Shown here in pieces: positions 1-5,909 of a stretch of 6,454 nt of DNA. Position numbers and translations under genes: made by a program. Each line of letters opens with the position of its first letter. The stretch's first letter is position 1. The notes beneath the pieces were generated by a model. That model did no database searches. It saw only the letters and a program-made list of their open reading frames with translations, and was not told the origin of the DNA. Source of the DNA: Actinomycetes bacterium (GTDB lineage: Bacteria; Actinomycetota; Acidimicrobiia; Acidimicrobiales; Microtrichaceae); the NCBI GenBank assembly GCA_023450775.1, contig JAEXGP010000167.1:1-6454 (forward strand). The letters run 5' to 3'.

Positions 1-24
1 ATCTACGGCCCAATTGCCGTAGAT
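1..24. repeat. Inverted repeat, possible terminator beyond the ligase gene
   Basis: Bases 1-9 (ATCTACGGC) are the exact reverse complement of bases 16-24, with a 6-base loop (CCAATT). The hairpin lies about 47 bases past the stop of the minus-strand ligase gene, so it could end that transcript. The bases after the stem on the minus strand are outside the window, so a U-tract cannot be checked. It could equally belong to an unseen left-hand neighbour. Confidence 0.4.
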
Positions 25-34
25 CGCGCAACAG

Positions 35-70
35 AACGGCGACGGACCCGGGAACAGCGACGGTCGCGGG
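35..70. repeat. Two adjacent imperfect 18-bp repeats
   Basis: Bases 35-52 and 53-70 are head-to-tail copies of an 18-base unit beginning AAC.GCGACGG and ending CGGG. They match at 15 of 18 positions and differ at unit positions 4, 12 and 14. The pair abuts the ligase stop codon at 71-73. It looks like a simple local duplication; no function is evident. Confidence 0.5.
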
Positions 71-1141
71 TCAGTCGAAGATCTGCGTGTACTCGATCGG
101 CGGCGGGTGCTCGAGCTGCGCGTAGTCGCACTGGCTCGGATCCTTGTCGGGCCGCCAGCGGACGAAGCGCGCAGGGTGGCGGAACCGCCCCGAGGTCAGG
201 TTCTCGTAGGTGACCTCGACCACCAGCTCGCAGCGCAGCGGCACCCACTCGGCCGACGCCTTCCCGCCCGACCAGCGGCTGGGCGCGCCGGGCATGCGCA
301 CGCCCTCGGTGTGGGCCTCGGCGTCGGCCCACGCCCGCCACGGATGGTCGGCCACGCCGCCCTCCTCGTAGGGAGCGAGCTCCGCGGCCAGCGTGCGGCG
401 CTGCGACGCCGCGAACGCCGACGCCACGCCCACGTGGTGCAGCATCGGCGGATCGGCGTCGTCGAACAGCCCGAGCAGGAGCGACCCGACCCCACCGTCC
501 TTGTGGTGGCGGTAGCCGGCGACCACGCAGTCGGCCGTGCGGTGGTGCTTCACCTTCAGCTGGACGCGCTTGTCCGGCACGTAGGGCTCGTCGAGCGCCT
601 TGGCCATCACCCCGTCGAAGCCCGACCCGTCGAAGCGCTCGAACCAGTCGGTCGCCAGCGCGGTGTCCCGGGTGGCCGGCGTCAGGTGGAGGGGCGGCTC
701 GACCCGGTCGAGCAGTCGCTCGAGCGTGGCCCGGCGCTCGCGGAGCGGCAGCGGCATGAGGTCGAGGTCGTCGAGAGCGAGGACGTCGAACAGCACCAGG
801 TGCGCCGGGGTGGTCTCGGCCAGCATCTGCACGCGGCTGTCCGCCGGGTGGATCCGCTGCTGGAGCAGGTCGAAGTCGAGGCCGTCGGGACCGGGCACGA
901 CCAGCTCGCCGTCCATGACGCAGCGTTCCGGCAGCATCTTCCTGATCGGCTCGATCAGCTCGGGGAAGTACCGGGTGAGCGGCTTCTCGTTGCGGCTGCC
1001 GAGCACGACCTCGTCGCCGTCGCGGAAGACGATGCACCGGAACCCGTCCCACTTGGGCTCGTACAGGAAGTTCCCGGTGGGGATCTCTTTCGTGGCCTTT
1101 GCGAGCATGGGCCGCAACGGCGGAAGGACCGGGAGCCGCAC
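71..1141 (-). CDS. ligC: ATP-dependent DNA ligase, LigC type
   Basis: This encodes a 356-residue ligase that would seal nicks in DNA through a covalent lysyl-AMP intermediate. The nucleotidyltransferase core is complete: motif I is EPKWDGFR with the adenylated lysine at K30, followed by SRNEKPL (49-55), DGELV (77-81), LFDVLAL (117-123), DGVMAK with K181 (176-181) and LKVKHHR (195-201). From about residue 202 follows the OB-fold domain. Start, length and local sequence resemble mycobacterial LigC as I remember it, including the opening LPV.PP..PMLAK, which favours the GTG start at 1141 over the ATG at residue 12. No primase, phosphoesterase or Ku domain is fused, so it is not LigD. Family knowledge suggests a backup role in repair or end joining. 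The gene lies 54 bases after the LOG gene and may be co-transcribed with it, or use its own weak promoter at 1149-1154. Confidence 0.93.
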   Translation of the reverse strand: MRLPVLPPLRPMLAKATKEIPTGNFLYEPKWDGFRCIVFRDGDEVVLGSRNEKPLTRYFPELIEPIRKMLPERCVMDGELVVPGPDGLDFDLLQQRIHPADSRVQMLAETTPAHLVLFDVLALDDLDLMPLPLRERRATLERLLDRVEPPLHLTPATRDTALATDWFERFDGSGFDGVMAKALDEPYVPDKRVQLKVKHHRTADCVVAGYRHHKDGGVGSLLLGLFDDADPPMLHHVGVASAFAASQRRTLAAELAPYEEGGVADHPWRAWADAEAHTEGVRMPGAPSRWSGGKASAEWVPLRCELVVEVTYENLTSGRFRHPARFVRWRPDKDPSQCDYAQLEHPPPIEYTQIFD

Positions 1142-1148
1142 TCGTACG

Positions 1149-1154
1149 GTTCTA
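1149..1154 (-). promoter_or_regulatory. Possible leaderless -10 box for the ligase gene
   Basis: On the minus strand TAGAAC ends 7 bases before the GTG start at 1141, the spacing expected if transcription starts on the start codon. The last base is C rather than the preferred T, and no good -35 box is visible 16-19 bases upstream. There is also no well-placed Shine-Dalgarno sequence (a GAGGG lies about 15 bases away), which makes a leaderless start plausible but unproven. Confidence 0.3.
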
Positions 1155-1195
1155 CACCCTCGGCAGAGGTACGTCGTCCTCGGGGATGCGGCGCC

Positions 1196-1804
1196 TCAGC
1201 CGGGGGCGTCGTCCACCGGCACCGTGCCGTCCGCCGGCAGCACCCGGTCGAGGAGCGGTCCCACCCGGTCGCCGACCACCAGCAGCTCCCGGATCCGCGG
1301 CTTGCACAGGCCGTGGTCCACCGCCTGGTCCAGGAAGGCGACGAGGTGGTCGTAGTACCCGCCGACGTTCAGGAGGCCCATCGGCTTGGGGTGCAGGCCC
1401 AGGTACGACCAGCACAGCACCTCGAACATCTCCTCCATGGTCCCGACCCCGCCGGGCAGGGTGAGGAAGGCGTCGGCCCGCTCGAACATGGCCCGCTTGC
1501 GCTCGGGCATCCCGGGCACGACCACCAGCTCGTCCAGGTCGCCGTGGGCCACCTCGGGCTTCATGAGGTGTTCGGTGATCACGCCGGTGACGGCCCGGCC
1601 GCCGGCGAGCGCCTGGTCCGCCACCACGCCCATGAGGCCCACGTGGCCGCCGCCGTAGACCAGGTCGACGCCCCGGGCCCCGAGCTCCCGACCCACCTCG
1701 GCGGCCGCCTCGGCGTACGCCGGGTCGTCGCCCATGTTGGAGGCGCAGTACACGCACAGGCGGGCAGGGCGGCGGCCGTGCGATCCGGGGGCGGGCGCGG
1801 TCAT
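1196..1804 (-). CDS. LOG-family nucleoside 5'-monophosphate phosphoribohydrolase
   Basis: This 202-residue protein belongs to the LOG/TIGR00730 group (often called 'lysine decarboxylase-like', a misnomer). Characterised members cleave cytokinin riboside 5'-monophosphates, or AMP, into free base and ribose 5-phosphate in the cytosol. The sequence shows a Rossmann-like opening CVYCASN (17-23), DLVYGGGHVGLMG (47-59), the signature MPERK (99-103) and PGGVGTMEE (117-125). Together the last two hold the Arg and Glu that act in catalysis in the family. Length is typical. I chose the ATG at 1804 because it sits 8 bases after a TACCGT box. A GTG at 1861 would add 19 Pro/Arg-rich residues that have no family equivalent. 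The gene follows the coiled-coil gene by 76 bases and precedes the ligase. The natural substrate cannot be told from sequence. Confidence 0.9.
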   Translation of the reverse strand: MTAPAPGSHGRRPARLCVYCASNMGDDPAYAEAAAEVGRELGARGVDLVYGGGHVGLMGVVADQALAGGRAVTGVITEHLMKPEVAHGDLDELVVVPGMPERKRAMFERADAFLTLPGGVGTMEEMFEVLCWSYLGLHPKPMGLLNVGGYYDHLVAFLDQAVDHGLCKPRIRELLVVGDRVGPLLDRVLPADGTVPVDDAPG

Positions 1805-1812
1805 GGGCGCCG

Positions 1813-1818
1813 ACGGTA
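1813..1818 (-). promoter_or_regulatory. Leaderless-type -10 box for the LOG gene
   Basis: Minus-strand TACCGT fits TANNNT and ends 8 bases before the ATG at 1804. The same hexamer and the same 8-base gap precede the carboxylase beta gene at 2712. No Shine-Dalgarno sequence is seen at useful spacing. No clear TTG-type -35 box is present, so the assignment rests on the -10 box and its position. Confidence 0.42.
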
Positions 1819-1880
1819 GCCCTGGCGGTCGCGACGGGCCTCGCGGTTCCAGTGTCGCCACCGGTGGGCGAACCGGCCGC

Positions 1881-2609
1881 TCAGCCGCCCGCTTCGACGA
1901 GCGCTCGCAGCTCGGCGAGCTCCCGCTCGAGCCGCTCGATCTCGGACCGGGCCAGCTCCTCCACCGCTGCGATCCGGGTGTCGACGTCGGCGACGTCGCG
2001 CCGTGCGGAGTCCTCCAGCCGGGTCAGCTCGCCACGGGTCGAGCGCTCGAGCTGGTCGAGCAGGTCCTTCAGCTGGCGCTCGGTGCGGGACAGCCCCTCG
2101 TTCATCGACTTCTCGAGCTTGTCGAAGTCCTTCGACCACGCCTCGTTGTCGGACTTCACGAGCTCGCGCAGCGTCCGGTCGAGCTTGTCGATGTTCTGCG
2201 ACGCGGTCTGCTCGATGCCGTCCAGGTCCTCCTGCACACCCGACTGCAGTCCGGCCGCCGAATCCCTGGTGAGCGACTCGACCCTTGGGATGATCACCAG
2301 CGCGCCGAGCGCGAGCGGGATGCAGGCGCAGCCGAGGACCAGCCCGACGGTGGTGAGGCCCCCGCCCGACCTGCCGGTCTCCCGCTTGGTGGCGCGTCGG
2401 TCGACCAGCGCGCAGAGCACCGCCACCAGGCCGAACGGCAGCGCCAGGAAGAACCACACCACCCCCAGGGCCATCAGCGTGCCGAGCGATCCCAGCACGA
2501 CCGATGTGATCGCGAGCGGGGTGGCGGCCCGGCGCCGGGGCGGCTCGGGAGCCTCGTCGGTCGCCCGTCGGCCGGCGCGACCCGCGCTGCGCGCGACGGC
2601 GGTGGTCAT
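1881..2609 (-). CDS. Membrane-anchored coiled-coil protein, DUF4190-like N-terminus
   Basis: This 242-residue protein has no function I can name. Residues 1-29 are Arg/Pro-rich. Residues 31-69 are strongly hydrophobic and long enough for a two-helix hairpin. They are followed by a basic loop (DRRATKRETGR, 70-80), a GGGLTTVGLVLG segment and a third helix (84-107). This hydrophobic/basic/GLxxxGLVLG pattern resembles DUF4190 proteins. Residues 110-240 are charged and rich in Glu, Leu, Arg and Asp with heptad-like spacing, so a long coiled coil is likely. By the positive-inside rule the N-terminus and basic loop would be cytoplasmic and the coiled coil outside, if three helices span; two helices would put it inside. 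The ATG at 2609 follows GGGAG by 3 bases; the frame stays open upstream to 3368 but overlaps the carboxylase gene antisense and is not credible there. The gene is divergent from the carboxylase operon. Confidence 0.8.
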   Translation of the reverse strand: MTTAVARSAGRAGRRATDEAPEPPRRRAATPLAITSVVLGSLGTLMALGVVWFFLALPFGLVAVLCALVDRRATKRETGRSGGGLTTVGLVLGCACIPLALGALVIIPRVESLTRDSAAGLQSGVQEDLDGIEQTASQNIDKLDRTLRELVKSDNEAWSKDFDKLEKSMNEGLSRTERQLKDLLDQLERSTRGELTRLEDSARRDVADVDTRIAAVEELARSEIERLERELAELRALVEAGG

Positions 2610-2659
2610 CCGCTCCCATCGGCCGTTCGGCACCGGAGTTGAGCACCAGCGCCCCACCG

Positions 2660-2672
2660 GGCGGGCCCCGCC
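2660..2672. repeat. Short GC inverted repeat in the divergent spacer
   Basis: GGCGGG (2660-2665) and CCCGCC (2667-2672) are inverted copies around one base. They end one base before the proposed -35 box at 2674. The site could be an operator for the carboxylase operon, but short GC palindromes are common by chance at this base composition. Confidence 0.2.
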
Positions 2673-2673
2673 T

Positions 2674-2703
2674 TTGGGCTGATCGCGGCGGCACAAGTAC
2701 CGT
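2674..2703 (+). promoter_or_regulatory. Promoter of the carboxylase operon, leaderless
   Basis: TTGGGC (2674-2679) and TACCGT (2698-2703) are separated by 18 bases, a normal sigma-70-type spacing. The -10 box ends 8 bases before the ATG at 2712, so the transcript probably starts at or within 1-2 bases of the start codon. No Shine-Dalgarno sequence precedes that ATG, which agrees with leaderless translation, common in actinobacteria. Confidence 0.55.
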
Positions 2704-2711
2704 TCCCCGCC

Positions 2712-4262
2712 ATGGAGCACCCCATCCGAGAGCGGGTCGAGGACCTCGCCAAGCGTCGTGAGCTCGCGCTCACCCCCGGTTCGCAGCGATCGATCGACCG
2801 CCAGCACGAACGGGGCAAGATGCTCGCCCGCGAGCGGCTGGAGTACCTCCTGGACGAGGGCTCGTTCCACGAGCTCGACATGCTCGCCCGCCACCGGGCC
2901 GGCGACGCGCTCGGCGACCGGCCCTACGGCGACGGCGTCATCACCGGCTGGGGCACGATCGACGGCCGCAAGGTCTTCGTGTTCAGCCAGGACTTCACGG
3001 TCTTCGGCGGGGCGCTCGGCGAGGTGTTCGCCGAGAAGATCATGAAGCTCATGGACCTGGCCATGAAGGTCGGTGCGCCGGTCATCGGGCTCAACGACGG
3101 TGCGGGCGCCCGCATCCAGGAGGGCGTGGTCTCCCTCGCCAGCTACGGCGGCATCTTCTTCCGCAACGTGAAGGCCTCGGGTGTCACGCCGCAGATCAGC
3201 GTGATCATGGGCCCGTGCGCCGGCGGCGCGGTCTACAGCCCGGTCATGACCGACTTCGTGTTCATGGTCGACGAGACCTCGTACATGTTCATCACCGGCC
3301 CCGACGTCGTGAAGCAGGTCACCGGCGAGGAGGTCACCCAGCAGGAGCTCGGCGGTGCTCGCACCCACACCGGCACCTCGGGCGTGGCGCAGTTCATCTC
3401 ACCCGACGACAAGGCCTGCCTGGACGACGTCCGGTACCTGCTCGGCTTCCTGCCCTCGAACAACCTCGAGGAGGCTCCGCTCGAGCCGACCGCGGACCCG
3501 GTCGACCGCCGCTGCGAGGAGCTGTACGACCTCATCCCGAGCTCGGCGAACCAGCCTTACGACATGCGCGACGTGGTGCGCACGGTCGTCGACGACGGCG
3601 ACTTCTTCGAGTACGCCCGGGACTGGGCCGGCTCGATCATCTGCGGCTTCGCCCGGCTGGGCGGCACCAGCGTGGGCATCGTCGGCAACCAGCCGGCCAT
3701 GTTCGCCGGCGTGCTGGACATCGAGTCGTCGTCCAAGGCGGCGCGCTTCGTCCGGACCTGCGACGCCTTCAACATCCCGCTGGTCACGTTCGTCGACGTG
3801 CCCGGCTTCCTGCCCGGCGTCGACCAGGAGCACAACGGCATCATCCGCCACGGCGCCAAGCTGCTCTACGCCTACTGCGAGGCGACCGTCCCGCGGATCT
3901 CGGTCATCACCCGCAAGGCCTACGGCGGTGCGTACGTGGTGATGGACTCCAAGTCGATCGGCTCGGACCTCGCCTTCGCCTACCCGTCGGCCGAGCTGGC
4001 CGTCATGGGCGCCCAGGGTGCGGTCGAGATCGTCAACCGTCGTGAGCTCACCGAGGCGGCCGACCCCGTCGCCCGGCGGGCCGAGCTCATCGAGGCCTAC
4101 GAGGAGACCTACCTCAACCCGTGGGAGGCCACCGACCGCGGCTACATCGACGACGTGATCGATCCCGCCGAGACGCGCATCAAGCTGATCGCGGCGCTCG
4201 AGGTGCTCCGCACCAAGCGCGAGGACCTGCCCAACCGCAAGCACGGCAACATGCCGCTCTGA
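2712..4262 (+). CDS. pccB: Propionyl-CoA (acyl-CoA) carboxylase beta subunit
   Basis: This 516-residue carboxyltransferase subunit moves the carboxyl group from carboxybiotin on the alpha subunit to an acyl-CoA, most likely propionyl-CoA giving (S)-methylmalonyl-CoA, in the cytosol. Two crotonase-fold halves are complete. The N-terminal half (about 1-260) has GPCAGGAVYSP (167-177), whose Gly pair forms an oxyanion hole in the family. The C-terminal half has PGFLPGVDQEHNGIIRHGAK, with D371 at the start of DQEHN, and RKAYGGAYVVM with G405-G406. D419, in GSDLAFAYPS, appears by eye to match the Asp (D422 in Streptomyces coelicolor PccB) linked to acyl-chain choice. A propionyl preference is therefore reasonable, though AccD-type subunits of broader range cannot be excluded. 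Length is normal and the ATG start follows a leaderless promoter. The epsilon gene begins 2 bases after the stop. No biotin-bearing alpha subunit lies in the window. Confidence 0.95.
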   Translation: MEHPIRERVEDLAKRRELALTPGSQRSIDRQHERGKMLARERLEYLLDEGSFHELDMLARHRAGDALGDRPYGDGVITGWGTIDGRKVFVFSQDFTVFGGALGEVFAEKIMKLMDLAMKVGAPVIGLNDGAGARIQEGVVSLASYGGIFFRNVKASGVTPQISVIMGPCAGGAVYSPVMTDFVFMVDETSYMFITGPDVVKQVTGEEVTQQELGGARTHTGTSGVAQFISPDDKACLDDVRYLLGFLPSNNLEEAPLEPTADPVDRRCEELYDLIPSSANQPYDMRDVVRTVVDDGDFFEYARDWAGSIICGFARLGGTSVGIVGNQPAMFAGVLDIESSSKAARFVRTCDAFNIPLVTFVDVPGFLPGVDQEHNGIIRHGAKLLYAYCEATVPRISVITRKAYGGAYVVMDSKSIGSDLAFAYPSAELAVMGAQGAVEIVNRRELTEAADPVARRAELIEAYEETYLNPWEATDRGYIDDVIDPAETRIKLIAALEVLRTKREDLPNRKHGNMPL

Positions 4263-4264
4263 CG

Positions 4265-4444
4265 ATGGCCCTGCAGATCGATCCCGAGCCCACCGAGGAG
4301 GAGGCGGCCGCCATCGTGGCCGCGCTCGAGGTGGGCCTGCCCCGGGCGGGCGCCGACGCGACCCCCGACCGGGTGTCGCGCTGGCGCTGGTCGGGCCGCT
4401 GGTGGTCCAAGCCGGTGCCCGTGCGCCGCGGGCGTCCCGGCTGA
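4265..4444 (+). CDS. accE: Acyl-CoA carboxylase epsilon subunit, 59 residues
   Basis: This small gene fits the actinobacterial acyl-CoA carboxylase epsilon family, whose members bind the beta subunit and raise holoenzyme activity. It has the expected two parts: an acidic helix with PTEEEAAAIVAALE (about residues 9-22), as in the family's 'PTxEExAAxxA' start, and a short C-terminal segment with SRWRWSGRWW (38-47), matching the usual SxWxxxGR pattern. A basic tail (VRRGRPG) ends the protein. Four Trp in eight residues (W40, W42, W46, W47) is rich even for this family. The ATG lies 2 bases after the beta-subunit stop with no ribosome binding site of its own, which suggests translational coupling and equal production. 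The assignment rests on size, position and motif. Its product is short enough to be missed by automated gene callers. Confidence 0.85.
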   Translation: MALQIDPEPTEEEAAAIVAALEVGLPRAGADATPDRVSRWRWSGRWWSKPVPVRRGRPG

Positions 4445-4447
4445 GGA
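4442..4447 (+). promoter_or_regulatory. Ribosome binding site for the FAD oxidoreductase
   Basis: TGAGGA contains the Shine-Dalgarno core GAGGA and ends 5 bases before the GTG at 4453. It overlaps the epsilon-subunit stop codon (TGA 4442-4444). This decides the start against the upstream in-frame GTG at 4402, and suggests that ribosomes ending the epsilon gene can restart here. Confidence 0.6.
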
Positions 4448-4452
4448 CCGAC

Positions 4453-5820
4453 GTGGGCGGGGGGCGCACGGTCGCGGTCGTCGGTGCCGGCACCGCTGGC
4501 CTCAACGCCGCGCTCCAGCTCGCCCGGAGGGGCCTGTCGGTCACCGTCGTCGAGTCGCGGCCGCTCGGCGAGGGCGGCGCGCGCTGGGACAACGGCGTGC
4601 TGGCCTGGCAGTACGCCCGCGCCGGCCTGGCACCGCCGACCGCCGCCGAGGTCCATCCCGGCTCCGGCCGCACGTTCATGCTCGGACCGGACGACGCCGG
4701 GCCCGTGCTGGTGGAGCCGCCGACCGAGCACGCCGACATGCGGCTCCTCAACGACCGTCTGGTGGCGTTGTGCGCGGACGCCGGCGTGTCGTTCCTGGAC
4801 CGGGCCCGCGACGTCGAGGTCGAGATCGTCGGCGGCCGGACCCGCTCGCTGAGCATGACCGCGGCACCGCCCGACTCGGACGGGACCGCGCGGGTGCGCC
4901 TCGAGGCGGACCTGTTCGTGGACGCCGGCGGTCGGCGCGGGGTCCTACGGTCCCAGGTGCCCGAGCTCGCGTCGTGGTGCCCGCCGGTCGATCGCGGCCT
5001 GCTGTGCACCGCGAGCCAGTTCATGTACGACGTGGCCGACCCGGACGGCGCCCGGAAGTTCCTCGACGTCTACGGCGCGGTCCCGGGCGACGGAGTGACC
5101 TGGCTCGGCCTCGACGGCGGGTTCTCCGCGCTGGCGGTCGGCGTGTCGGCGAACCTCGACCAGGTGTCGGTCCTGACCGGCGCGATCGCGTCGGGGGAGT
5201 GGGGCTCCGGCCGCTCGATCCTGGACCGCGTCCTGGCGGACCAGCCGTGGATCGGCGCGGCCCGCTACGGCGGTGACGGCCTGATCCCGCTGCGTCGGCC
5301 CTATGCGCGGCTCGGCGCGTCGGGCGTGGCACTGGTCGGCGACGCCGCATGCCAGGTGTTCCCCGCCCACGGCAGCGGCATCGGCACCGGGATGATGGCG
5401 GGGGCGATCCTGGCCGAGCAGGTCGGCGGCGCGGACGATCCCGGGTCGGACGCCTCGCTGTGGGCGTACCAGACCGCCTACCACCGCGAGCTCGGCGGGA
5501 CGCTGGCCGCCTACGACACGTTCCGGCGGTGCAGCAGCGCGATCGGCTCCGACGGGGTGCGCCGTATGTTCAGCAGTGGCCTCTTCACGTCGGACATGGG
5601 CGGTTCGGGTCTGGAGCAGCGCTGGAACGAGCCGACCGCCGCGCAGACCGCCGCCGCCGTCCGCGCCTACGCCAAGGACCCGGGCCTGGCCCGTGCGATG
5701 GTGCCGTGGCTGGGGCGGTGTGCGGTCGCCGCCCGTCTCGGCGCCGCAGCGCCGGCCGAGCCCGACCTCGACGCCCTGCGGCGCTGGGACCGTCGGCTCG
5801 CACGCGTCGTCGGCGGCTGA
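4453..5820 (+). CDS. FAD-dependent oxidoreductase, geranylgeranyl reductase/halogenase-like superfamily
   Basis: This 455-residue flavoprotein has both FAD-binding hallmarks of the PHBH/geranylgeranyl reductase superfamily. The N-terminal Rossmann motif is VVGAGTAGLNAA (9-20; Gly at 11, 13 and 16), ending in the ribose-binding E34. The second is GDAACQVFPAHGSGIGTG (296-313), where D297 contacts FAD and the Gly-rich helix follows. Between them lies VDAGGRRGVLR (156-166), the region of the superfamily's middle motif. It lacks the WxWxIP of tryptophan halogenases and an obvious YxWxFP of geranylgeranyl reductases, so the chemistry (reduction, hydroxylation or other) is unknown. It has no signal peptide or membrane segment and should be cytosolic. 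It starts 8 bases after the epsilon subunit and is probably in the carboxylase operon, which hints at an acyl-CoA, polyketide or lipid-related substrate. That is inference only. Confidence 0.82.
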   Translation: MGGGRTVAVVGAGTAGLNAALQLARRGLSVTVVESRPLGEGGARWDNGVLAWQYARAGLAPPTAAEVHPGSGRTFMLGPDDAGPVLVEPPTEHADMRLLNDRLVALCADAGVSFLDRARDVEVEIVGGRTRSLSMTAAPPDSDGTARVRLEADLFVDAGGRRGVLRSQVPELASWCPPVDRGLLCTASQFMYDVADPDGARKFLDVYGAVPGDGVTWLGLDGGFSALAVGVSANLDQVSVLTGAIASGEWGSGRSILDRVLADQPWIGAARYGGDGLIPLRRPYARLGASGVALVGDAACQVFPAHGSGIGTGMMAGAILAEQVGGADDPGSDASLWAYQTAYHRELGGTLAAYDTFRRCSSAIGSDGVRRMFSSGLFTSDMGGSGLEQRWNEPTAAQTAAAVRAYAKDPGLARAMVPWLGRCAVAARLGAAAPAEPDLDALRRWDRRLARVVGG

Positions 5821-5839
5821 CCGACCCGTCACCCGTTCT

Positions 5840-5879
5840 GTTCCACCTCTTCGACGCTGCAGCGTCGAAAAGGTGGAAC
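5840..5879. terminator. 40-bp near-perfect palindrome, likely bidirectional terminator
   Basis: Bases 5840-5859 and 5860-5879 are reverse complements except for one pair (C5849/A5870), with no spacer at the centre (CTGCAG). The central 20 bases, 5850-5869, are perfectly palindromic. It sits between two convergent genes, 19 bases after the flavoprotein stop and 30 bases beyond the hydrolase stop, where a shared terminator is expected. Neither strand shows a proper U-tract after the stem, so it would be the U-less hairpin type often described in actinobacteria. A dispersed genomic repeat or a protein-binding site are alternatives. Confidence 0.6.
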
Positions 5880-5909
5880 GAAACCCCGCAGGAGGACGGC
5901 GGCAGCGCG

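Noticed and set aside
107..1819. 570-residue plus-strand open frame across the ligase and LOG genes
   Set aside because: It runs antisense to two well-supported genes. Its product is Arg/Gly/Val/His-rich with no recognisable motif, as expected for a shadow frame in GC-rich coding DNA.
1805..1861. GTG start at 1861 for the LOG protein
   Set aside because: The extra 19 residues are Pro/Arg-rich without family likeness and no ribosome binding site precedes the GTG. The ATG at 1804 fits a leaderless promoter.
1881..3368. Minus-strand frame extended to 495 residues upstream of the coiled-coil protein
   Set aside because: The upstream 250 residues are antisense to the carboxylase beta gene and low in complexity (many His, Asp, Glu). 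The ATG at 2609 gives a compact protein that starts in the divergent spacer.
4402..4452. Upstream GTG start for the flavoprotein, adding 17 residues
   Set aside because: It would overlap the epsilon gene by 43 bases and adds residues before the FAD-binding strand. The GTG at 4453 has a well-placed GAGGA.
3399..5024. 541-residue minus-strand open frame
   Set aside because: It is antisense to the carboxylase beta, epsilon and flavoprotein genes, all of which have clear motifs. No motif was seen in it.
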